Below, piece after piece: positions 7,050 to 14,494 of a stretch of DNA of 41,664 nucleotides (positions are counted from its first letter, which is position 1; every line of letters begins with the position of its first letter). The translations under genes and the position numbers were made by a program. The notes beneath the pieces were generated by a model that saw only the letters and a list, made by a program, of their open reading frames with translations, was not told the origin of the DNA and searched no databases. Where the stretch lies: positions 1-41,664 of the forward strand of contig NZ_JARWPM010000202.1 in NCBI RefSeq assembly GCF_029869215.1, in the 5' to 3' direction. The stretch is from Nocardia carnea (lineage in GTDB: Bacteria > Actinomycetota > Actinomycetes > Mycobacteriales > Mycobacteriaceae).

Positions 7050-9053
7050 GTGACTTCTGACGTGACCAGCCCCTCCGGTATCGATCTGACCCATCTCGCC
7101 CCGGCCGTCCGGGTGCAGGACGACCTGTTCACGCATGTCAACGGCGCCTGGCTGGCGGAGTACGAGATACCCGCCGACCGGGCGGTCGACGGCGCCTTCC
7201 GCACGCTGTACGACCGGGCGGAACTGGACGTTCAGGAGATCATCCGCAACGCCACGGGCGAACCGGGTAGCGATGCGCGCAAGATCGCCGATCTGTACGC
7301 GTCCTTCATGGACACCGCGACCGTCGAGGCGGCGGGTCTGGCACCTGTCGCCGAGGAACTGGCCGCGGTGGCCGGGACCACCGATCGCGGCGAGTTCGCG
7401 GCGCTGATCGGCCGGTTGCAGCGGACCGGTGTCTCCGGCGCCGTCGCGATCTATGTCGACACCGACGACAAGAACTCCCAGCGGTATCTGGTCTACGCCA
7501 CCCAATCCGGGATCGGTCTGCCCGACGAGTCCTACTACCGCTCCGACGACTACGCCGAGATCCGGGAACGCTATATCGCCCATATCGACCGGATGTTCGC
7601 CCTGGCCGCCGCCGACCCCGCTCTCGCCGAGGTACTGGACACCGAATCGGCGGGTGCGCGGGTGTTCGAACTGGAACGTACCCTCGCCGCCGGCCACTGG
7701 GATGTGGTGCGCCGCCGGGATGCCGAACTGAGCTACAACCTCACGACCTTCACCGAACTCGCCGAGCAGAACCCGGAATTCGATTGGGCTGCCTGGGCCG
7801 ACGGCCTGGCCGCGGGTGTGCCGGCCGACGGTTCGCTGCTGCTGTCCGAACTGGTCGTCCGGCAGCCCGACTACCTGCGCACCTTCGCGCAGGCCTGGGA
7901 ATCGGTGCCGCTGTCCGAATGGCGGCTGTGGGCGCAGTGGCGGGTACTGCGAGCCCGCGCGGCCTATCTCACCGAGGCCCTGGTCGAGGAGAGTTTCGAT
8001 TTCTACGGTCGCACCCTGACCGGTGCCCAGGAGAACCGGGAGCGCTGGAAGCGCGGAGTTTCGCTGGTGCAGGAACTGCTCGGCGAGGCCGTGGGCAAAC
8101 TCTATGTGGCCGAGCACTTCCCGCCCGAGGCGAAGGCCGCGATGGTGCAGCTGGTGGAGAATCTGCGCGAGGCCTACCGCCGCAATATCGCGAACCTCGA
8201 CTGGATGACCCCGGCCACCCGGCAGGCAGCGCTGGCCAAACTCGAGAAGTTCACGCCCAAGATCGGGTACCCGGACCGCTGGCGCGACTATTCGGCGGTC
8301 ATCGTGGATCCGGCCGATCTGGTGGGTAATTACCGCCGCGGCTACGCCGCCGAACACGACCGGGACCTGAACAAACTCGGCGGCCCGGTGGACCGTGACG
8401 AATGGTTCATGACCCCGCAGACCGTGAACGCCTACTACAACCCCGGAATGAACGAGATCGTTTTCCCGGCCGCGATCCTGCAGCCCCCGTTCTTCGATAT
8501 GAACGCCGACGACGCCGCCAACTACGGCGGTATCGGCGCGGTGATCGGACACGAGATCGGGCACGGGTTCGACGATCAGGGCGCGAAATACGACGGCGAC
8601 GGCAATATGGTCGATTGGTGGACCGATGCCGACCGTGCCGAGTTCGGCAAACGCACCCGCGCCCTGATCGACCAGTACGACGTACTCTCCCCCGCCGATC
8701 TGCCCGACGACCACACCGTGAACGGTGAGTTCACCATCGGCGAGAACATCGGTGACCTGGGTGGCCTGTCGATCGCGCTGGAGGCCTACCGGATTTCGCT
8801 GAACGGCCAGGAGCCGCCGGTTATCGACGGGCTCACCGGCCTGCAGCGCGTCTTCTTCGGCTGGGCGCAGGTCTGGCGCACCAAGACCCGTCCGGAGGAG
8901 GCGATCCGCCGGCTGGCCGTGGACCCGCATTCCCCGCCGGAGTTCCGCTGCAACGCCGTCGTCCGCAATATCGACGCCTTCCACGAGGCCTTCGAACTGA
9001 AACCCGAGGACGCCCTCTACCTCGCCCCCGAGGAGCGGGTCAAGATCTGGTGA
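7050..9053 (+). CDS. M13 family zinc metallopeptidase (PepO/Zmp1-like)
   Basis: This 667-residue protein matches the neprilysin family in length and motifs. It has an N-terminal DDLFTHVNGAWL opening, the substrate-binding NAYYNP, zinc-binding H501-E-I-G-H505 (VIGHEIGHGFDDQG), the third ligand E565 in GENIGDLGG with D569, and a C-terminal DPHSPPEFRCNAVVRN with the conserved RxNxxxxN pattern. There is no signal peptide, as in M. tuberculosis Zmp1, which is nevertheless released. It cleaves short peptides; a host-directed role is known for Zmp1 but unproven here. The gene starts with GTG and no clear ribosome binding site. It ends facing the L,D-transpeptidase gene. Confidence 0.93.
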   Translation: MTSDVTSPSGIDLTHLAPAVRVQDDLFTHVNGAWLAEYEIPADRAVDGAFRTLYDRAELDVQEIIRNATGEPGSDARKIADLYASFMDTATVEAAGLAPVAEELAAVAGTTDRGEFAALIGRLQRTGVSGAVAIYVDTDDKNSQRYLVYATQSGIGLPDESYYRSDDYAEIRERYIAHIDRMFALAAADPALAEVLDTESAGARVFELERTLAAGHWDVVRRRDAELSYNLTTFTELAEQNPEFDWAAWADGLAAGVPADGSLLLSELVVRQPDYLRTFAQAWESVPLSEWRLWAQWRVLRARAAYLTEALVEESFDFYGRTLTGAQENRERWKRGVSLVQELLGEAVGKLYVAEHFPPEAKAAMVQLVENLREAYRRNIANLDWMTPATRQAALAKLEKFTPKIGYPDRWRDYSAVIVDPADLVGNYRRGYAAEHDRDLNKLGGPVDRDEWFMTPQTVNAYYNPGMNEIVFPAAILQPPFFDMNADDAANYGGIGAVIGHEIGHGFDDQGAKYDGDGNMVDWWTDADRAEFGKRTRALIDQYDVLSPADLPDDHTVNGEFTIGENIGDLGGLSIALEAYRISLNGQEPPVIDGLTGLQRVFFGWAQVWRTKTRPEEAIRRLAVDPHSPPEFRCNAVVRNIDAFHEAFELKPEDALYLAPEERVKIW

Positions 9054-9075
9054 GTCTCACCCCTGAACAGAAAAG

Positions 9076-9105
9076 CGGCGATGCACCTGGAACGGTGCAC
9101 CGCCG
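9076..9105. terminator. hairpin downstream of M13 peptidase gene
   Basis: Twelve-base arms (9076-9087 and 9094-9105) pair with one mismatch around a 6-base TGGAAC loop. It starts 23 bp after the M13 stop. Only a short T run follows (TAGTTT), so it is a terminator-like hairpin rather than a classical intrinsic terminator. Confidence 0.6.
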
Positions 9106-9136
9106 TAGTTTGCTGCGCTCTGGCCCAACTCCCGGA

Positions 9137-9227
9137 GGCGGGGCCCGCCCCTGGTCTGGAGCGACGGAGCGGGGGAGCGAAGCGGAGGAGCGGAGGAGTG
9201 AAGACCAGGGGTTAATAGGGCCCCGCC
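9137..9227. repeat. bipartite inverted repeat with GA-rich loop between convergent genes
   Basis: Two perfect 10-bp stems are stacked: 9137-9146 pairs with 9218-9227, and 9148-9157 pairs with 9202-9211, with TTAATA bulged out at 9212-9217. The 44-base loop (9158-9201) is purine-rich and made of repeated GGAG/GCGGAG units on the plus strand. It sits in the gap between the convergent M13 and L,D-transpeptidase genes. It may block read-through in both directions, but its size and composition are unusual for a simple terminator. Confidence 0.7.
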
Positions 9228-9232
9228 CTCTC

Positions 9233-9249
9233 GAGGCGCGGAGCGCCTC
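9233..9249. terminator. short GC hairpin just past the L,D-transpeptidase stop
   Basis: GAGGCGC (9233-9239) and GCGCCTC (9243-9249) form a 7-bp stem with a 3-base loop, 3 bp beyond the stop codon of the minus-strand transpeptidase gene. No U-tract follows. Confidence 0.45.
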
Positions 9250-9252
9250 CGA

Positions 9253-10149
9253 CTACACAGCGTTCCAGTCCCCCAGCCCGTCGCCCGCGTTCAGAGTTCC
9301 GCCCTGGGTGTTCTGCACGATCACCGCGTCGCCCTTGCCCACGTTCTCGTAGAACCATTTGGCGTCTTCGGTGCTCACGTTCAGACAGCCGTGGCTGGTG
9401 TTCGCATAGCCCTGCGATCCGACCGACCACGGGGCGGCGTGGACGAAGATCCCGCTGTTGGAGATGCGGGTCGCGTACTCGACGTCCAGTTTGTAGCCCT
9501 CGGGGGCGTCGATCGGCACACCGTAGGTCGAGGAGTCCATGACCATCTGGCGCCGCTGTTCGCCGACGATGTAGGTGCCGTTCGGGGTTTCGTGGTCGAC
9601 CTTGCCCATCGAGGTCGGCATCGTGCGCACGACCTCGCCGTTGCGGGTCACGGTGATCATCTTGGTGTTGTCGTCGGCCGTGGCGATCACGGCGTCGCCG
9701 ATACGGAAGGCGCTGCGGCTACCGCCGGCCTCCACCACCACGTCGGTCTGCGCGGGCCAGAACGCATCCGGCCGCCAGCGCACCTGCTTATCGCTCCACC
9801 AATAGAAATGCCCGGGAACCTCGGTCGACGGGGTGATCTTGATGGCCCGTTCGGCGGCGGCCCGGTCCGAGATCGGTTCCTTGAAATTGATGATGATCGG
9901 CTGCGCGATCCCGACCTGCTCACCCTCGGCGGGGTTGATGGCCGGTGGCGCGAAATTCGCCTTCGGCGGGGCGGGCTCGGGCGCGGTGATCCCGGCCGAT
10001 CCGGTGGGGAGATCCGGTAGTGCCGCGGCGGGCGCGGTGGCCACGGTGGTGGCGGTGGCGATCGCGGCCGTCAGCAGGACACCCTGCCGAAGCCGGCGGG
10101 CGGCCCGCCGTGCGGCCGGCAGCGACCCGGTGTTCTCGGTGACATACAT
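9253..10149 (-). CDS. L,D-transpeptidase (YkuD domain), secreted
   Basis: The 298-residue protein has an Arg-rich N-terminus, a hydrophobic stretch and an Ala-rich cleavage region (APAAA) giving a signal sequence of roughly 44 residues. A bacterial Ig-like module follows (IIINFKEPISDRAAAE, then WWSDKQVRWRP). The C-terminal YkuD domain has H253-G-C255-L-N, with C255 the catalytic nucleophile, and an upstream IFVHAAPW strand. Such enzymes form 3-3 cross-links in peptidoglycan, the dominant cross-link in mycobacteria, and are carbapenem targets. The ATG at 10149 is preferred. The frame stays open upstream for 150 codons but without a convincing start, and no clear ribosome binding site was found for either. 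Confidence 0.88.
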   Translation of the reverse strand: MYVTENTGSLPAARRAARRLRQGVLLTAAIATATTVATAPAAALPDLPTGSAGITAPEPAPPKANFAPPAINPAEGEQVGIAQPIIINFKEPISDRAAAERAIKITPSTEVPGHFYWWSDKQVRWRPDAFWPAQTDVVVEAGGSRSAFRIGDAVIATADDNTKMITVTRNGEVVRTMPTSMGKVDHETPNGTYIVGEQRRQMVMDSSTYGVPIDAPEGYKLDVEYATRISNSGIFVHAAPWSVGSQGYANTSHGCLNVSTEDAKWFYENVGKGDAVIVQNTQGGTLNAGDGLGDWNAV

Positions 10150-10791
10150 AAGGTGTTCGTCCGTCCCATCGACTCTGGAGCGTGCGGCGGCCGGTGGGCC
10201 ACCGGTACGTCCGGCGGAGCACCCCGGCGAGTGTTCCCGGAGTTGTCGAGCGCCTCCACGTCGCCGCGGTCCGCGATGATCCGGCGCGGAGCGCCGCGGT
10301 ACCGCGCGCGGGTCGTGGAGTTGTGGAGCGGCCCCGACGGGCGTGGTACAGCGCGGCCCGCGTGCCGTCCGCGCTGGCGCGCCTTCCGCTCCGTGTTCAT
10401 TCCTACTGCCTTCATCTGTTCGTGACCACTCACAGTTTCCGTTACATAGCCGTGATGCATGACCGGTGGCATGGGGCACAGCTGTAGTGCTGCCTGAACT
10501 GCCGTGCCCTCGATACCCCCGCCAGCCGCGCGTTTCCACCCTTTCGCCGGGGGACCGCCGATAAATCGATCCGCCGGCGTTCAAACCTCCCGATGACATA
10601 TGTCACCGGTCACTCGCCGCGGCAGCGCCGGGCACGATCAGGCGGGGCCCTCCCCGCCCGTGTGAGGTCTCACCGAGTCGACGCTCGCGTCGCCATGGTG
10701 TATTCATGGCGTGTTGTTCCGAATAAAGCTGTAGTGAGGTACGGATTCGATGGCGGGGGAAGAGTTCGGCGTCGCAGCGGGAGGACTGTGC
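10150..10791. other. long divergent intergenic region (L,D-transpeptidase / lipoprotein)
   Basis: This ~640-bp region carries the upstream sequences of two divergent genes for envelope proteins. The part near the transpeptidase is very GC-rich and open in several minus-strand frames, but these lack start signals and look like composition effects. The middle has a 12-bp palindrome (10594-10605), a GTCAC repeat at 10602-10606 and 10609-10613, and a GTGAG/CTCAC hairpin at 10662-10673. I saw no recognisable riboswitch or tRNA. Confidence 0.5.
10594..10605. promoter_or_regulatory. perfect 12-bp palindrome, candidate operator
   Basis: TGACATATGTCA is a perfect palindrome in the divergent region between the transpeptidase and lipoprotein genes, about 190 bp upstream of the lipoprotein start. 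A dimeric regulator could bind it; none is encoded next to it. Confidence 0.3.
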
Positions 10792-11427
10792 GTGTCTGGA
10801 TGGACTTCGTCTCGATGGATGGTGGCGGTGGCGGGTGCCGCAGCCGCATTGGTGATGACCGGGTGCGGTGCCACGATCGACGGCCGGGCGCTGCCGGTGA
10901 CCGAAACCGGGACAGTGAACGCGGTGGATGTGACGGCCACGCCCGATTCCGGTCCCGGATCGGCGCCCACCACGACGACCGCCGCGCCGACGACCACCGA
11001 GGAGAGCGGGATCGTGGGCTTCGAGGCCGAGGTCGGCGACTGCGTACAACTCGGTGGTACGACCACCGACGCCAGTATCGAGGAGGCACCCTGCGGGACC
11101 GGCGCGTCGAATTACCGGGTGATCGGGAAGGCCGCTCGCAGCGACGAATGCGTCGGTGACGCCGACAATTACTACGCCGAGAGCCGCAACGGGGTGGAGA
11201 TGGGCGCGTTGTGCCTGGATATCGACTGGGTGGTCGGCGGCTGTATGGATGTCGGCACCGGGACCACGGGTCCGGAACGTATCGATTGCGGCGACACCAC
11301 GGCCGTGGACGGCGTGAAAGTGGTCGCGATCGAGCAGAATGCCGACGATGTGAACGCCTGCGGGGCCGGAAGCAGCGGGTATGTGTACTCGGAACGCCGC
11401 TTCGTGGTCTGCGTGGAGGAACTCTGA
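10792..11427 (+). CDS. cysteine-rich lipoprotein of unknown function
   Basis: The 211-residue protein has a signal peptide ending in the lipobox LVMTGC (C25), followed by a Thr/Pro-rich linker (TTTTAAPTTTEE) and a soluble domain. That domain contains GDCVQLGG, APCG, DECVGDADNYY, ALCLDIDW, GGCMDV, RIDCGD and NACGAG, many cysteines that could form disulfides. It resembles the secreted LppU/septum-formation-like lipoproteins of mycobacteria, but no function can be given. The GTG at 10792 follows GGGAGGA at 6 bp and starts a proper signal peptide, so it is preferred to the ATG at 10750. A strong terminator follows. Confidence 0.75.
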   Translation: MSGWTSSRWMVAVAGAAAALVMTGCGATIDGRALPVTETGTVNAVDVTATPDSGPGSAPTTTTAAPTTTEESGIVGFEAEVGDCVQLGGTTTDASIEEAPCGTGASNYRVIGKAARSDECVGDADNYYAESRNGVEMGALCLDIDWVVGGCMDVGTGTTGPERIDCGDTTAVDGVKVVAIEQNADDVNACGAGSSGYVYSERRFVVCVEEL

Positions 11428-11443
11428 GACCGATCCGGAAACG

Positions 11444-11478
11444 AAAAACGAGCGGGCCGCAAGTGCCCGCTCGTTTTT
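11444..11478. terminator. bidirectional intrinsic terminator
   Basis: Perfect 14-bp arms (11444-11457 and 11465-11478) enclose a 7-base loop CGCAAGT. The stem starts with AAAAA and ends with TTTTT, giving a U-tract in both directions. It lies between the convergent lipoprotein and protease genes and can serve both. Confidence 0.93.
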
Positions 11479-11500
11479 CCTTCTGCCCGATGGGCCGGGA

Positions 11501-12193
11501 TCAGATGGGCCGGAAGCCCGCGCCCACGCCGCCCCGGTGGTCGATATCGCCCATGATGGTGGACATATTCGTCCCCACCTCCGGGCCGAAGCAGGCGATG
11601 GCGAGGTAGGCGTTCACCATGCCCACCAGCGTCGAGCCCACAACGACCGGCGCACCGGAATCGCCTTCCATCACGCACATCTGGGACCAGGTCTCGATAC
11701 TGCTGGCAAAGATATCGCCATAGGCGATACCGCAGGTGTTGCCGGTGGTCCGGCCTTCTTTGCAGACGATGTTCGGGAACTGCGCCGGTGCCCCGACGCC
11801 GGTGATGCTGAGATTGCCGACCCGGTTGACCGGGGTGACCCGCCCGGCATCGAATTCCAGCACCGCGTAGTCGAGTTCGGAGTTCGAGTAGACGAACCGG
11901 CCCAGCGCGCCGGCGCCCGGGTCCTGCTCGGAATACACCTCGTGCCCAGGGGTGCCGCAGTGTCCGGCGGTGAGGCCGACGAGCCTGCCGGAGCGGTCGT
12001 GGCCGATCGTGGTGAGCGTGCACTGGATCGCCATATCCGACATATGACCGGGCTCCGAGGAGACGATCAGCCCCGATCCGCCGCCGAGTACGGGCCGGCC
12101 GGGATCGGCGGTGGCCGCCGGGGAGCCGAGCAATGCCGCACTCAGTACGACGGTGAAGACGGCACCGGCCGCCTGGGCGATTTTGGTGAACAT
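11501..12193 (-). CDS. secreted trypsin-like serine protease (S1 family)
   Basis: The 230-residue protein has a signal peptide (cleavage near ATA-DPG, residue 29) and a chymotrypsin fold with the full triad: H78 in TAGHC, D108 in ELDYAVLEF and S179 in GDSGAP. Paired cysteines (C58/C79, C144/C154, C173/C206 region) suggest disulfides. No prodomain is evident, so the protein resembles the short actinobacterial S1 proteases found next to cell-envelope genes. Substrate is unknown. The ATG at 12193 starts a clean signal peptide. It converges on the lipoprotein and diverges from the mce operon. Confidence 0.88.
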   Translation of the reverse strand: MFTKIAQAAGAVFTVVLSAALLGSPAATADPGRPVLGGGSGLIVSSEPGHMSDMAIQCTLTTIGHDRSGRLVGLTAGHCGTPGHEVYSEQDPGAGALGRFVYSNSELDYAVLEFDAGRVTPVNRVGNLSITGVGAPAQFPNIVCKEGRTTGNTCGIAYGDIFASSIETWSQMCVMEGDSGAPVVVGSTLVGMVNAYLAIACFGPEVGTNMSTIMGDIDHRGGVGAGFRPI

Positions 12194-12767
12194 ATCCCTC
12201 CAGACCTCGAAGCCCGCACGATATCAATGTGTGGCACCCCATCGTGGCAGCAACGGCCGCGACGCGCGCCCCGAGTCGCCGTTACTCGCGGGTGCCGTTG
12301 CGGCACTTGCGAGTTCGGCTTCCCGGTCGAGCATTCGGCCGGATGCGCCACGGGCGGCGCCGGACTGCGCGAAACTCCGGCCACGATACCTTCGAAAGAA
12401 TAGCCGGACGCTATTAATAATCGCGGATTCGGCGACGCGGGTCGCGTAACAGTCGAATCTCCATGTCGCCGCGAATCGGTAATTTTCAGGAAAATCCTCC
12501 GTTATTTAAGTGAACGGCGGTTCTGTCACGATCTCGGCTCGGAACGGGCTTAATCCCCCGGTCAGCTGTAGGTTCTTCCAGAATCGCGGAACTCCCATTG
12601 GGATATGCACCAAGACAAGTGCGATAACTCGATGGTCACGCCACGGAGTGATGAACGTCTATGACAGCCCTCACCCGTCTATGGTGTGTTTCGCACTACT
12701 ACGTAGTAAGGTGCCTCAAGCAAACCAGCCGTCGGGGTAGGTAACCGACGTCGAGAGGGGTTAGTCA
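12194..12767. other. divergent intergenic region upstream of the mce operon
   Basis: This 574-bp region separates the protease from yrbEA and has lower GC than its surroundings, with AT-rich patches near 12410-12420 and 12480-12510. It must contain the mce operon promoter. A plus-strand frame at 12510-12740 has no ribosome binding site and no recognisable protein. No obvious KstR-type site and no regulatory gene are present. Confidence 0.5.
12697..12708. promoter_or_regulatory. perfect 12-bp palindrome upstream of yrbEA, candidate mce operator
   Basis: TACTACGTAGTA is a perfect palindrome 59 bp before the yrbEA start, where an operator or promoter element would be expected. TetR- and GntR-family regulators of mce operons bind palindromes, but this sequence does not match the KstR motif that I know. 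The regulator would have to be encoded elsewhere. Confidence 0.4.
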
Positions 12768-13622
12768 GTGCAGTCGACCAAGAGTCCACCAACAGGTTCT
12801 CGGTTGAGCGGAGCGGTCGAGTGGACGCGGGACTACTGGCGCGACCACCCCAGACGTTCCCTCGAGACTCTCGGCCGCCAGATGACGATGGCTGTCGAGG
12901 CGGTCACCGAGCTCGTGGTCAGTATCTTCCGCGGCCGATTCCCGCTCGACGAGTTCATCCGGCAGTGCGCGTTCATGGCCAGCGTGGCCGCGGCCCCCAC
13001 ACTGCTGGTCGCCATCCCGATCGGTGTCATCGTATCGATCCAGGTCGGGGCCGTCGCACAGCAGGTCGGCGCCACCTCGTTCATCGGCGCGGCAAACGGT
13101 CTCGGCATCATCCAGCAGGGCGCGCCACTGGTCACCGTGCTGATGATCGCCGGTGCCGTCGGCTCGGCCATCTGCGCCGATCTCGGCTCCCGCACCATTC
13201 GCGAAGAAATCGACGCCATGAAGGTGATGGGTGTCGATCCGCTGCGCCGGCTCGTCGCGCCGCGACTCGGCGCGGCAATGCTGGTCAGCGTGTTGCTCTG
13301 CGGATTCGTTGTCTTCGTCGGATTTCTGACCGGCTATATTTTCAATATCTTTGTCCAGGGCGGCACTCCGGGTTCGTATATCTCGACCTTCGCATCGTTC
13401 GCAATTTCGCTCGATCTGTTTGTCGCTCTGTTGAAATCGCTGCTGTTCGGTCTGCTCGCGGCGATCATCGCCTGTGATACCGGATTGAACACCCGCGGCG
13501 GTCCCGGTGGTGTCGCCAACTCGGTGAATACCGCCGTTGTCATGTCCGCGGTGATGTTGTTCGGAGCTAATGTGATCTTCACCCAGGTGTACAACACCTT
13601 GTTCCCGCCCCAGGTGGTGTGA
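12768..13622 (+). CDS. yrbEA: YrbE-family permease A of the Mce transporter
   Basis: This 284-residue MlaE-family permease has five to six hydrophobic segments and the conserved cytoplasmic signature EEIDAMKVMGVDPLRRLVAPR near residues 145-165. With YrbEB it forms the membrane channel of an Mce lipid importer driven by the MceG ATPase, which is not in this window. The GTG start at 12768 is preceded by GAGAGGGG. It begins a ten-gene plus-strand operon running to 23247. Mce systems of Mycobacteriales import fatty acids, mycolic acids or sterols; the substrate of this copy is not evident. Confidence 0.93.
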   Translation: MQSTKSPPTGSRLSGAVEWTRDYWRDHPRRSLETLGRQMTMAVEAVTELVVSIFRGRFPLDEFIRQCAFMASVAAAPTLLVAIPIGVIVSIQVGAVAQQVGATSFIGAANGLGIIQQGAPLVTVLMIAGAVGSAICADLGSRTIREEIDAMKVMGVDPLRRLVAPRLGAAMLVSVLLCGFVVFVGFLTGYIFNIFVQGGTPGSYISTFASFAISLDLFVALLKSLLFGLLAAIIACDTGLNTRGGPGGVANSVNTAVVMSAVMLFGANVIFTQVYNTLFPPQVV

Positions 13623-13626
13623 GCAG

Positions 13627-14490
13627 GTGTCCGCAACCTATGTACCTCCGCTGCTGAAACCGTTTCAGCAGCTGCGTAATGTGGCCGGTGCGCCGGTCGA
13701 TATGCTCGCCCGGCTCGGGCACCAGGTCTTCTTCTTCCTGCGGTCCATCGGTTCCATGCCGCTGGCATTCAAGCAGTACCCCAAGGAAGTGTGGCGGCTG
13801 CTGTCCGACGTCACCTGGGGCAACGGCAATCTCATCGTCGGTGGCGGAACCATCGGCGTCGTACTCATCCTGAGCGCCTTCGGCGGAATCACGGTCGGTC
13901 TGCAGGGACATACCTCGCTCGACCTGCTCGGTCTGAGCCCACTGACCGGCGCCATCTCGGCGTTCGCCACCACCCGCGAATTGGGGCCGCTGCTCGCCGC
14001 CCTGGCATTCGCGGCGCAGGCCGGTTGCCGTTTCACCGCGCAACTCGGCGCGATGCGTATCTCCGAAGAGATCGACGCGCTGGAATCGATCGCGATCCGG
14101 CCGCTGCCCTACCTGGTCAGCACGCGGATGATCGCCGCGATGATCACCATCCTGCCGCTGTACTGCCTGGGCCTCGCGATGGCCTATATCTCCTGCTCGG
14201 TCACCGTGCAGCTGATCGGTGGTACGGCCAGCGGAACCTATCAGCACTACTTCTACCAGTTCCTCATTCCGACGGACGTGCTGTATTCGCTGCTCAAAGC
14301 AATAATTTTCGTTGCGATCACCACGTTCATCCAGTGCTACTACGGCTTTTTCGCCTCCGGTGGCCCGGAGGGCGTGGGTGTGGCGGCCGGTCGCGCGATC
14401 AAGATGTGCATCATCGTGGTCGTTTTCGTCGACCTCTTCATGACCTTGGCCATCTGGGGTGTCGACCCCGGCATCAGGATCTCGGGGTAG
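13627..14490 (+). CDS. yrbEB: YrbE-family permease B of the Mce transporter
   Basis: The 287-residue second permease subunit has the MlaE-family signature EEIDALESIAIRPLPYLVSTR and multiple membrane spans, including a long C-terminal hydrophobic stretch ending in FMTLAIWG. It pairs with YrbEA. The GTG start at 13627 lies 4 bp after the yrbEA stop, with AGCAGG just upstream. The next gene, mceA, begins 4 bp after its stop, so the three genes are tightly coupled. Confidence 0.93.
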   Translation: MSATYVPPLLKPFQQLRNVAGAPVDMLARLGHQVFFFLRSIGSMPLAFKQYPKEVWRLLSDVTWGNGNLIVGGGTIGVVLILSAFGGITVGLQGHTSLDLLGLSPLTGAISAFATTRELGPLLAALAFAAQAGCRFTAQLGAMRISEEIDALESIAIRPLPYLVSTRMIAAMITILPLYCLGLAMAYISCSVTVQLIGGTASGTYQHYFYQFLIPTDVLYSLLKAIIFVAITTFIQCYYGFFASGGPEGVGVAAGRAIKMCIIVVVFVDLFMTLAIWGVDPGIRISG

Positions 14491-14494
14491 CGCA

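Noticed and set aside
6927..8984. A 685-codon minus-strand frame opposite the M13 peptidase
   Set aside because: Antisense shadow; the plus strand has HEIGH, NAYYNP and the GENIGDLGG motif of a complete M13 peptidase.
10150..10599. N-terminal extension of the L,D-transpeptidase to 448 residues
   Set aside because: The extra 150 residues are Arg/Gly/Pro-rich without homology-like features and would bury the signal peptide. GC-rich sequence leaves frames open by chance.
12510..12740. A 76-codon plus-strand frame upstream of yrbEA
   Set aside because: No ribosome binding site, no recognisable features, and it spans the palindrome and probable promoter of the mce operon.
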